Source: a virus
Reading direction: 5' to 3' (one strand)
IMG/VR virus record: IMGVR_UViG_3300027849_000056
Span: 1 to 25,138 of that record
DNA length: 25,138 nt
The position numbers and the translations under genes are program-made. Below the pieces are notes generated by a model that made no database searches, had not been told where the DNA came from, and was given only the letters and a program-made list of their open reading frames with translations. Below, one piece after another: positions 1 to 6,701 of this stretch; the stretch's first letter is position 1, and each line of letters begins with the position of its first letter.

Positions 1-44
1 TGAGTCAGTTTTGGTGTATCTTTTATGGCGCACAGATATTTTCT

Positions 45-57
45 CGAGGTGACCTCG
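45..57. repeat. 13-bp perfect palindrome, possible packaging-site element
   Basis: CGAGGT and ACCTCG form two perfect 6-bp arms around a single central G. As RNA it would be a 5-bp stem with a TGA loop. It lies 10 bp before the iteron array and about 250 bp before the small terminase gene, where cos or pac elements usually sit. The stretch GGTGACCTCG differs at one base from the GGCGACCTCG I recall at the lambda left end, but that match is short and may be chance. It could equally be a repressor operator. The palindrome is certain; its role is a guess. Confidence 0.4.
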
Positions 58-67
58 ACTCTATGGA

Positions 68-217
68 CATAGCAATATCATAGCAATATCATAGCAATAT
101 CATAGCAATATCATAGCAATATCATAACAAGTATGTGACAATATGTGACAGTATGTGAGAGTATGTGGCAATATCATAACAAGTTCGTGACAAGTATGTG
201 ACAAGTTCGTGACGCAG
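68..217. repeat. Iteron array of about 14 units of 10-12 bp upstream of terminase
   Basis: Five perfect head-to-tail copies of CATAGCAATAT occupy 68-122. They run into diverged units: CATAACAAGTAT (123), four 10-bp units of the GTGACAATAT type (135-174), CATAACAAGTTC (175), GTGACAAGTAT (187), GTGACAAGTTC (198) and a broken last copy at 209-217. The period is close to one DNA helical turn, so all units present the same face to a protein. Position just before the small terminase gene suggests a terminase-recognition or packaging-initiation site; a replication origin or regulator-binding array is the alternative. Identical units at the left and decayed units at the right suggest recent expansion of one unit. 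No open reading frame of note crosses this region. Confidence 0.9.
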
Positions 218-254
218 TTAGAGCCCACGCAATGTATCTAATGTAAATTCGCAC

Positions 255-283
255 TTGACATTGCAATATCCATGATGTATAAT
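255..283 (+). promoter_or_regulatory. Promoter P1, consensus sigma-70, drives terminase genes
   Basis: TTGACA at 255-260 and TATAAT at 278-283 are separated by exactly 17 bp, a perfect sigma-70 consensus. Transcription should begin near 290. The spacer contains GCAATATC (263-270), the core of the iterons upstream, so an iteron-binding protein could also control this promoter. The -10 box overlaps an ATG at 282, which therefore cannot be the start used on this transcript. Confidence 0.85.
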
Positions 284-305
284 GTCTAAAATGGAGAAAA
301 CAAAT

Positions 306-755
306 ATGACTGATAATAAATTAACAGTAATCTCGCCTGAAGGCTTAGAGATAGCAGAAGCCTACCTACAGAATGGTAGTGACAGCGAAAGGACTGCTAT
401 GTCCTTAGGGATTCCCCTTGAAACCATAGTAGAATACATGAACAAAAGAGAGGTCAAAGCGTATGTGGACCAACTTTATTTCGAGGGCGGTTTCAGGAAT
501 CGCGAAAGGTTTGCTGCTGTGATGGACGAGATCATTAGCCATAAACTTGAAGAGATGGAAGATACCGGGATGGGTAGCAACAAAGATATCCTAGAGATAA
601 TGAAAGAAGCACATTCCATGAAGATGAAAGAAATGGATATGCAAATCAAACTCCTAGCTGCTGAGAAAAGTGGCGGCCCCGCGATTCAAGTCAATAACCA
701 GACTAATAATAACTATAATTCACTTTTGGAGAAGATACTAGATGCTGGTAAGTAG
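306..755 (+). CDS. terS: Terminase small subunit
   Basis: This is the DNA-recognition subunit of the packaging motor: it would bind the packaging site and load the large subunit. I start it at the ATG at 306 (149 aa). The upstream in-frame ATG at 282 is inside the -10 box of P1, and GGAG at 293-296 lies 9 nt before ATG 306. Residues about 13-55 look like a helix-turn-helix (a region around SERTAMSLGIPLETI). Residues 67-121 are long, charged helix typical of the oligomerisation part. The tail is polar and Asn-rich, ending in a short helix that may contact the large subunit. It overlaps the large subunit gene by 14 nt. The call rests on length, helix-turn-helix and position, not a catalytic motif. 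Confidence 0.8.
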   Translation: MTDNKLTVISPEGLEIAEAYLQNGSDSERTAMSLGIPLETIVEYMNKREVKAYVDQLYFEGGFRNRERFAAVMDEIISHKLEEMEDTGMGSNKDILEIMKEAHSMKMKEMDMQIKLLAAEKSGGPAIQVNNQTNNNYNSLLEKILDAGK

Positions 756-2064
756 ACCTTGTTTAAACTATACAGAGATACTTGATTTTCCTGTTGAATC
801 CAGGTTCCTCAAGTTACCTATACAGGGATTCCTAGACGTATCTAATATTGTCCCTATCGCGCCACAGATCGCTTTAATCAATGCTCTCAACTCTCCAGAG
901 TACAGGTTCATAGTAGCCTGTCTATCTAGGCGTACAGGGAAAACATTCATTGCTAACTCCGTGGCATTTCTTAAAAGCCTAGAACCCAATACTAATATTT
1001 TGATTGTGTCGCCCAACTTCTCGTTAACTAACATATCTTGGAATGAGCAATTGCGCATGATAGAAGAACATGCTATAGAGATCAAGTCTAAGAATAAGAC
1101 CGAGAAAGAGATGCATTTTGAGAATGGTAGCATGATTAAGTTTGGCTCCATTTCTTCAGTGAATTCACTAGTTGGTCGTTCTTACGATCTAATACTGTTT
1201 GATGAGGCTGCGTTAGACGGCAATGGTCGTGATGCTTTCAACATCCAACTACGTCCAACGCTGGATCGTCCTAACAGTAAAGCCATATTCATATCTACTC
1301 CTCGTGGTTTGAACTACTTCCATGAGTTCTATATGCGTGGGTTTGATAAGAACTCATTAACTGGATTAGATGACTCTAACCCTGAATGGGTATCTATACA
1401 TTCTACGTGGAAAGATAATCCTCGTAACAGTGAGAAAGATATAGAGTCTGCTAAGAAAGGTATGAGTGCTGCAGAGTTTAAACAAGAGTACGAAGCAGAT
1501 TTTGCTACCTTTGAGGGGCAAATATACGAGAGCTTTGACAGTGATAAACATGTGATGGATCTGAGTGATAAGGATTGGTTAACTGACCCATATCGTTACG
1601 AAACTATAATGGGAATCGATCCTGGTTACAAAGATGCCACAGGTGGTCTTGTTATTAAGTACGATACAGAATACGATACGTTCTACGCAATATGGGACTA
1701 TCAAGTTAGTCAGAAACTTACTAGTGATCACGCGAAAGCGTTCATTAAGGTGTATGATAAGTATGACGTAGACATGGTATTTTGCGATTCCGCTGCAGCT
1801 CAGTTTAGGCAGGACATGGCAGTAGAATATGATCTTCCATCATCTAAAGCTAAGAAATCAGTTCTAGACGGTATAGCTTCTGTACAATCATTGATCGATA
1901 ACGATAAGTTATTTGTTAGTCCAGAATGTGAAGATCTAATATTGATGTTAACCAACTACCGATGGGATCCTAACTCTGCGTTAATAAAACCAAAGCCTAA
2001 GCATGATCAGTTCTCGCATTTAGCCGATGCTCTACGCTATGCTATATATAGCTATAGGCGATAG
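742..2064 (+). CDS. terL: Terminase large subunit (packaging ATPase and nuclease)
   Basis: This 440-aa protein powers DNA translocation into the prohead and cuts the concatemer. The N-terminal ATPase shows a Walker A-type loop SRRTGKT (residues 62-68), Walker B LILFDE (150-155) and the coupling motif STPRG (185-189). The C-terminal RNase H-like nuclease shows its acidic residues in GIDPG (D293), VFCDS (D349) and HLADA (D429). Length is normal for the family. The start ATG at 742 lies inside the end of the small subunit gene, with GGAG at 728-731 as ribosome site, so the two subunits are translationally coupled. The gene ends 20 bp before promoter P2 with no terminator between, so P1 transcripts probably run on into the head genes. 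Confidence 0.97.
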   Translation: MLVSRPCLNYTEILDFPVESRFLKLPIQGFLDVSNIVPIAPQIALINALNSPEYRFIVACLSRRTGKTFIANSVAFLKSLEPNTNILIVSPNFSLTNISWNEQLRMIEEHAIEIKSKNKTEKEMHFENGSMIKFGSISSVNSLVGRSYDLILFDEAALDGNGRDAFNIQLRPTLDRPNSKAIFISTPRGLNYFHEFYMRGFDKNSLTGLDDSNPEWVSIHSTWKDNPRNSEKDIESAKKGMSAAEFKQEYEADFATFEGQIYESFDSDKHVMDLSDKDWLTDPYRYETIMGIDPGYKDATGGLVIKYDTEYDTFYAIWDYQVSQKLTSDHAKAFIKVYDKYDVDMVFCDSAAAQFRQDMAVEYDLPSSKAKKSVLDGIASVQSLIDNDKLFVSPECEDLILMLTNYRWDPNSALIKPKPKHDQFSHLADALRYAIYSYRR

Positions 2065-2084
2065 AGTCAAACTTAATTAACTAG

Positions 2085-2113
2085 TTGACATTTTTGTTAC
2101 TGTTAAGTATAAT
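2085..2113 (+). promoter_or_regulatory. Promoter P2, consensus sigma-70, drives HNH and head genes
   Basis: TTGACA (2085-2090) and TATAAT (2108-2113) are separated by 17 bp, again a perfect consensus. It sits just after the large terminase stop. The predicted transcript starts near 2120 and has a leader of roughly 125 nt before the HNH start, long compared with the other leaders here. It would supply HNH, portal and capsid messenger independently of P1. Unlike P1, its spacer carries no iteron core. Confidence 0.85.
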
Positions 2114-2142
2114 ATACTTATATTGAATCAAAATGTACCGAA

Positions 2143-2237
2143 CTGGAAAATTACATAGAACTATATTTTTAAAGTAATTTCGCTGTTTCAGCGGAAAAAG
2201 TACTAACATTAAAAAGAACTTTTAATTTCCAGAGGAG
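2143..2237 (+). promoter_or_regulatory. Structured leader ending at the HNH ribosome binding site
   Basis: CTGGAAAATTA (2143-2153) can pair with TAATTTCCAG (2223-2232), 10 bp with one bulged A. Inside this long-range stem lies CGCTG-TTT-CAGCG (2181-2193), a 5-bp hairpin, and a small AAAAG-AA-CTTTT hairpin (about 2213-2224). The second one competes with the long stem. The 3' arm ends at CCAG 2229-2232 and touches the ribosome binding site AGAGGAG (2231-2237). A switch between folds could therefore change access to the HNH start. Pairing is read by eye; no folding energy was calculated. Confidence 0.45.
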
Positions 2238-2244
2238 AGACATT

Positions 2245-2715
2245 ATAGCTTCAAATACTAACAAACGAGTGGCAACAAAACATATTCGAGACGGAATAAA
2301 ATCACAGTACCCGAAAGAGTGTAACTGTGCAGTGTGTGATACGGAGCTGGACCTAGAATTCCACCACTATCGTACACTCTCTATCTTGTTGAAAGACTAC
2401 TCCAGACAACATAATATACCCATTTCTACAGATGAACAAGTCCTAGCTATGCGAGACAAATTCTATGAAGATAATTGGGAAGCTGTTGTTACTGATGGGG
2501 TTACGCTATGTAACGAACATCATAAAAAATTACATAAAGTATACGGCAGAGAGCCTGCCATGTCTACTGCTGAAAAGCAGAAAGTTTGGGTGCTTAAACA
2601 GCGCCAAAAAGTTATGGACAGAGAGTCGGGGACGGAATCCCAACCTACTATAGACTCAGGAAAATTCACTAAACACATACCAAGGATACGGAAATCTTTC
2701 GCGTCCCTACTTTAA
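2245..2715 (+). CDS. HNH endonuclease, apparent ATA start
   Basis: The protein carries the HNH/treble-clef pattern: CAVC (C28-x-x-C31), FHHY (H40 H41) and CNEHHKKLH (C89, H92, H97), followed by YGREP and a KQ..WV..Q stretch. I recall this arrangement from phage HNH nucleases. I prefer a start at ATA 2245, giving 156 aa: AGGAG at 2233-2237 is 7 nt upstream, and the frame then reads ASNTNKRVATKH. The nearest standard start, GTG 2269, has no ribosome site at a usable distance; ATT 2242 is another rare candidate. It could be a free-standing homing endonuclease. It could also be a packaging partner, since HNH proteins beside terminase and portal are known components of packaging in phages such as HK97. 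The stop overlaps the portal ribosome site. Confidence 0.85.
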   Translation: MASNTNKRVATKHIRDGIKSQYPKECNCAVCDTELDLEFHHYRTLSILLKDYSRQHNIPISTDEQVLAMRDKFYEDNWEAVVTDGVTLCNEHHKKLHKVYGREPAMSTAEKQKVWVLKQRQKVMDRESGTESQPTIDSGKFTKHIPRIRKSFASLL

Positions 2716-2725
2716 GGAGTCCAGT

Positions 2726-3922
2726 ATGCCAAAATTTTGGGCAAATATAGTAGAAAAACTAAATCCCGTACAGCCTATTATAGGTAGGGATGAAGGTTCT
2801 AACATAGGGACTACCCAATCAAAGATAAATACTTTAAAAAATGCTTACGAGCTAGTTGAAGTAGTTAATAGGTGTGTCAATTTACTAATTGATAATGCCT
2901 CGATGATAAACTATGACGTTGCCGGATCGCTACCCTTTACAGGACAAGCAACAGGTGTACGAAATAAGACCCTAGGAAATCTACTAAACCACCGACCAAA
3001 TCCCTATATGGATATTAATACGTTCAGACGTTTAATCATAATGGATTTTATAATGGATGGTAATGCTTTTATTCATTATGATGGTAGTAGCCTATACCAC
3101 ATACCTGCTGCAGAGATGGAAGTAATTCCTGACAATAAACATTATATAAATTCTTTTATATATAATGGACAGCACACGTTTAAGTCAGATGAAATAATTT
3201 TTATAAAAGATAATAGTCTCAACAGTATTTACCGAGGAGACTCAAGAATTAACAGTGCACTAGATAGTATACTTTCTAGAGAAGCTATGTTAAATTTCCA
3301 AAAGTCATTTTTTGAGAACGGAGCGGTAATGGGTCTTATTGTAGAGACCGATGAAATTCTTAGTAAGAAACTAAAAGATAGACAAGAAAAAGAGTGGATG
3401 GCTAAATTCAATCCTAAACGAGGTTCTACTAGACCACTAATTCTGGACAATGGTTTAAAAGCCAAATCTATGTCAAACTCAAACTTCAAAGAAATGTCGT
3501 TCAACGAGAGCATAGATGCTAAAGAAGAAAAGATTTGTATGGCCCTAGGAGTTCCTCCTATCCTACTTAATAGTGGTAACAACGCTAATCTTAAACCTAA
3601 CTTAGAGCTAATGTTCTATACTACTATTCTTCCTATGATGCGTAAGTTTGAATCCGCATTTGAGTACTTTTTTGCTTACGATGTAGAACTCTCTACTCAC
3701 AAAGTCCCAGCATTAAAGCCAGACCAAAAAGATCAGGCAGAGTATCTATCTTCACTAGTTAATAATGGTTTAATGATAGGTAATGAAGCTAGGGTTATTC
3801 TTAGATTAGAGCCGGTTGATGACCCTCTAATGAAGAAAATCAGGATCCCAGCAAATGTTGCAGGATCTGGTACAGGTGTCTCAGGACAAGAAGGTGGAAA
3901 GCCGCCAGAAGATAAGGAATAA
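2726..3922 (+). CDS. Portal protein, HK97 type
   Basis: This 398-aa protein would form the dodecameric ring at one capsid vertex through which DNA enters and leaves, docking terminase first and the tail adaptor later. It has the pattern of the HK97-like portal family: LLNHRPNPYMDINTFRR (about 86-102), followed by a segment reading DGNAF (111-115) and the YRGDSRI segment (169-175). There is a helical stem-like region at 190-240 and a conserved-looking GVPPILL near 276-282. The last 20 residues are Gly- and charge-rich and probably disordered. AAGGAG directly overlapping the HNH stop gives a strong ribosome site 7 nt before ATG. Order terminase-HNH-portal-protease-capsid matches cos-type phages. 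Length is normal. Confidence 0.93.
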   Translation: MPKFWANIVEKLNPVQPIIGRDEGSNIGTTQSKINTLKNAYELVEVVNRCVNLLIDNASMINYDVAGSLPFTGQATGVRNKTLGNLLNHRPNPYMDINTFRRLIIMDFIMDGNAFIHYDGSSLYHIPAAEMEVIPDNKHYINSFIYNGQHTFKSDEIIFIKDNSLNSIYRGDSRINSALDSILSREAMLNFQKSFFENGAVMGLIVETDEILSKKLKDRQEKEWMAKFNPKRGSTRPLILDNGLKAKSMSNSNFKEMSFNESIDAKEEKICMALGVPPILLNSGNNANLKPNLELMFYTTILPMMRKFESAFEYFFAYDVELSTHKVPALKPDQKDQAEYLSSLVNNGLMIGNEARVILRLEPVDDPLMKKIRIPANVAGSGTGVSGQEGGKPPEDKE

Positions 3923-3925
3923 ATA

Positions 3926-4168
3926 ATGGATCACGTTATTAAAGAAGTATATAAAGTATTCGGTACTAAGCTCCCTGAGACAAGAAGTGCGTACAGCGCC
4001 CAGTCTATGAAGCCTTTTCCAGTACTTACTATTACTAAAGCTTATAAGAATTGGACAATGTTTTACTCGGAGTATACTAAATACTGTATTGCTCAACGTA
4101 ACATCCAAGCCAAAACTAAAGTAGTAGAAAAGAAGGTGGTGTCTAAATATGTCAAAAAAGATGTATAA
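3926..4168 (+). CDS. Small protein of unknown function between portal and protease
   Basis: This 80-aa protein is not one I recognise. It is basic, with a Lys-rich C-terminus (from about residue 61, KTKVVEKKVVSKYVKK), contains several aromatic residues (KNWTMFYSEYTKYC, 41-54), and has no signal peptide or membrane segment. It starts 3 nt after the portal stop, with AAGGA upstream, and overlaps the protease-capsid gene by 20 nt, so it is co-translated with essential head genes. Position suggests a small head assembly or DNA-contacting factor, but this is inference only. Good ribosome site, tight spacing and no stop codons make it likely to be a real gene. Confidence 0.65.
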   Translation: MDHVIKEVYKVFGTKLPETRSAYSAQSMKPFPVLTITKAYKNWTMFYSEYTKYCIAQRNIQAKTKVVEKKVVSKYVKKDV

Positions 4169-6122
4169 TGCCCAATTAGTAAGTAAGATTAAATCCGTTC
4201 ATCTAGATGATGATGGTGAAGATCTTATAATTGAAGGGTATGCCAACACAGTTACTAAAGACCGTGCTGGTGACGTTATTCCAATGGAAGCTTGGATGAC
4301 AAAAAATGCTCTCACCAATTACTTAAAGAACCCAATTGTTCTAGCTTACCACAACCATAGTATGCCAATCGGAGCAATGATTGGTCATGAGGTTACGGAG
4401 ATAGGACTAAAAATAAAAGCGAGAATCAGCAAAGGTGCTGGTGACGTTTATCATTTAATCAAGGATGGTATCTTAACAACATTTAGTGTTGGATTTGGTA
4501 TACTTGATGCAGAATACGACCAGAAATCGGATACGTACTACATCACAGATGTAGAACTACACGAGGTATCAGTTGTATCTGTGCCATGCAATCAAGACTC
4601 TGTCTTTTCGGTTGCTAAAAGCATGAACTCTCAAGACTTTGAGAAATTCAAAAATAACATTACGCCATCCGGCGATATTAAGGACAAAAATATAATGACT
4701 TTAGAACAAATGCAAGCACAACTTGCAGAAATGCAAAAAAATTCAGTAAGCCCAGAGGCAATTGCCAAGGCTGCTGCTCAAGCTGCAACTTCAGCAATCG
4801 AAGCTGCTACATCAAAAAAATTAGCTGAAGATGCTGCTACATTAGTTGCTGAAAAAGCTGCTGCTGACCAAACTGCTAGCGTAAAAACTGCTGCTCGTCT
4901 TGAAGCTGAAACTTTAGTAAAAGAATTAAAAGCTGAGTTAAGTGCTAAAGATGGTACTTTTGCTGAGATGGTTAAAGCTAACAACGATCAGATCGTTTCT
5001 CTTAAAGAAGAAATCGCTCAGGTAGTTGCTTCACGCTCTAACGCAGTATCTGCAGTTGCTACAGCAGTACGTGGCGGTGACGCTCAACGTGCAAAGAACG
5101 TAGACTCAATGGTAATGTTAGGCATTATCAAAGGTGTAGACGGTGCTTTAACTTCTTTCGGTAAGAAATTTACTGCTACTGAAAAAGCTGTTAACGGTTC
5201 TTCAAGCATTGCTGTTTCAAGCGATGGTTATGAAACTGAGTTTTCTACTAACTTAATGCGTGATATTCAAGCTAAATTAGTTGTTGCTCCATTATTTACT
5301 GAATTATCAATGAATTCAGCTAATATGACTATTCCAATTAATCCAGCACGTTCAAACGCTAACTGGATTTCTGCTGCTAACATGGCTGACGGTACTGCTT
5401 CTGCTCGTACTGGTGCTGAGATTACAGTTACAATTACTGAAAAGACTCTTAAGACTTTCAAGCTTGCTGCTAAGACTTTCTTAACAGAAGAGACTGAAGA
5501 AGATGCAATCATCTCAGTAATCCCTCTTTTACGCTCTCACTTAGTTGAATCTCACGCTGCTGAAATGGATGCTTCATTCTTAATCGGTGATGGTACTGCT
5601 AAGCCTAAAGGTTTGGCTACTCAAGCTATGGCTGTAGCTGCTGGTGCACAAACTTCAGTTTCTACTGCTAAAGCAGATGGTACTGTTAAAGTAACTGCTG
5701 CTGATTTATTAGCTGCACGCCGTAAGATGGGTCTTTATGGTATTGATATTAAAGATATTTCATTAATCGTTTCTCAAGACGCTTACTGGGATTTACTTGA
5801 AGATGCTGAATGGGCTGATGTTCAACAGGTTGCTACTGCTTCTACTAAATTAGTAGGCGAAGTTGGTAACGTATATGGTATGAAAGTACTAGTTTCTGAT
5901 GAATTTGCTGCTAAAGCTGTTAGTACTGCTTACGCTGTTATGGTTAATACTTCAAACTTCGTAGTAACACGCCAACGTGGTGTAACTTTACGTAGCGATT
6001 TTGATGTTGAGTTAGATCGTACAGTATTCGTTGCAACCCAACGCGTTAACTTGGAGCCTCTAATCGAAGCTTCTGCTGGTAACGGTAAAGGTGTTGTTGC
6101 GGTTACATACGCAGCCTCTTAA
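4149..6122 (+). CDS. Prohead protease - scaffold - major capsid protein fusion
   Basis: One 657-aa polypeptide covers three jobs usually split among genes. Residues 1-160 are an HK97-type prohead serine protease: H68 (in AYHNH), S113 (TTFSVGF) and a Glu near 136-139 (ELHEVSVVSVP) are the likely catalytic residues. Residues about 183-295 are Ala/Lys/Glu-rich coiled coil, like the HK97 delta (scaffold) segment. Residues about 350-657 look like an HK97-fold capsid subunit, including SMNSANMTIP and a C-terminal VTRQRGVTLR segment. Self-cleavage would remove protease and scaffold, probably between 300 and 350; I cannot place the cut. From about 4740 onward codons become strongly biased, with no AGA, AGG or ATA seen. 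A possible internal start lies at 4695. A terminator follows the stop directly. Confidence 0.92.
   Translation: MSKKMYNAQLVSKIKSVHLDDDGEDLIIEGYANTVTKDRAGDVIPMEAWMTKNALTNYLKNPIVLAYHNHSMPIGAMIGHEVTEIGLKIKARISKGAGDVYHLIKDGILTTFSVGFGILDAEYDQKSDTYYITDVELHEVSVVSVPCNQDSVFSVAKSMNSQDFEKFKNNITPSGDIKDKNIMTLEQMQAQLAEMQKNSVSPEAIAKAAAQAATSAIEAATSKKLAEDAATLVAEKAAADQTASVKTAARLEAETLVKELKAELSAKDGTFAEMVKANNDQIVSLKEEIAQVVASRSNAVSAVATAVRGGDAQRAKNVDSMVMLGIIKGVDGALTSFGKKFTATEKAVNGSSSIAVSSDGYETEFSTNLMRDIQAKLVVAPLFTELSMNSANMTIPINPARSNANWISAANMADGTASARTGAEITVTITEKTLKTFKLAAKTFLTEETEEDAIISVIPLLRSHLVESHAAEMDASFLIGDGTAKPKGLATQAMAVAAGAQTSVSTAKADGTVKVTAADLLAARRKMGLYGIDIKDISLIVSQDAYWDLLEDAEWADVQQVATASTKLVGEVGNVYGMKVLVSDEFAAKAVSTAYAVMVNTSNFVVTRQRGVTLRSDFDVELDRTVFVATQRVNLEPLIEASAGNGKGVVAVTYAAS
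4680..4697 (+). promoter_or_regulatory. Possible internal ribosome site and start for scaffold-capsid
   Basis: AAGGA at 4680-4684 is followed after 10 nt by ATG at 4695, in frame with the fusion gene (residue M183). It lies exactly between the protease and the coiled-coil scaffold and just before the codon-usage shift. Initiation here would give a 475-aa scaffold-capsid protein without protease, allowing far more capsid than protease. Ribosome-site quality and location are seen; use of the site is inferred. Confidence 0.5.
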
Positions 6123-6133
6123 TATAGATTAAT

Positions 6134-6164
6134 AAAAAAGGCTGGCTATATGCCGGCCTTTTTT
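6134..6164 (+). terminator. Rho-independent terminator after capsid gene
   Basis: GGCTGGC (6140-6146) pairs with GCCGGCC (6152-6158) around a TATAT loop, with one T-G wobble. It is flanked by a run of six A and six T that extend the stem and provide the U-tract. It begins 12 nt after the capsid stop and ends 16 nt before the next start. It would cap capsid messenger and lower transcription of the downstream connector genes, for which I see no separate promoter. Confidence 0.9.
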
Positions 6165-6179
6165 GTATAGGAGTATAAC

Positions 6180-6701
6180 ATGAGTATAATTACTTTAGGA
6201 GCTTATAAAACTTATATGGGTATTAGTAGTCCCAATCAAGATAGTAAACTTCAATACATCATAGACTTCGTTAATCAATATATAGTAAACTATTGTAACA
6301 CTACATTTACACCTACTGTAGTGCTTGTACATAAAACTTCTTGCCTTAATGGAGAAGAAATTTTACTGCCCCATGCGCCTATTATAAGCGTGGAAGCAAT
6401 TAGATATAATGAAGTTGCCTTGGATGTTGCAGGATACCTCTTGCACAAGGGAGAAGGCAGAATAGAATCTTACACTAGTTTTTCAAAAAAAAGGTTTGCC
6501 TTAGAAGTAGATTACACACACGGACACTCTAGTGTTCCTGCAGATCTAATGTTATCGGCTTTTGAGTTTGTTACTTATTTAAATAAGCGAGAGTTTATAA
6601 AATCTAGGAATCTAGGTAATGGTCAGTCTGCAGACTATGGAGATACGGAGCTAATCCCGTCTTATATAAAACTGGCTATGAATATTTATAAGGTACTGTA
6701 A
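6180..6701 (+). CDS. Head-tail adaptor (gp6-like DNA packaging/connector protein)
   Basis: The 173-aa product matches the layout of gp6-like head-tail connectors, which form a ring under the portal after packaging. Helices at 15-40 (KLQYIIDFVNQYIVNYC) are followed by a beta region containing LLPHAPIISVEAI (62-74), characteristic of the family, then YTHGHSSVPADL (112-123) and a C-terminal helix bundle. TAGGAG is 7-8 nt before ATG. It is the first gene after the capsid terminator, the expected place for this protein, and its stop overlaps the next start as TAATG. Confidence 0.82.
   Translation: MSIITLGAYKTYMGISSPNQDSKLQYIIDFVNQYIVNYCNTTFTPTVVLVHKTSCLNGEEILLPHAPIISVEAIRYNEVALDVAGYLLHKGEGRIESYTSFSKKRFALEVDYTHGHSSVPADLMLSAFEFVTYLNKREFIKSRNLGNGQSADYGDTELIPSYIKLAMNIYKVL

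Noticed and set aside
1-83. Open reading in the third frame from the left edge, ending TAG in the first iterons
   Set aside because: Only about 26 codons without visible start; it could be the tail of an upstream gene but nothing supports it.
68-217. CRISPR array
   Set aside because: Units are 10-12 bp, directly tandem and without spacers; no CRISPR geometry.
768-1151. Minus-strand open frames inside terL and many other genes (also 1366-1551, 3229-3582, 9877-10266, 11461-11829, 12955-13272)
   Set aside because: All lie opposite well-supported genes, lack ribosome sites and show no recognisable protein features.
2065-2244. Group I intron around the HNH gene
   Set aside because: terL ends with a normal stop and portal starts normally; no split gene and no intron core recognised.
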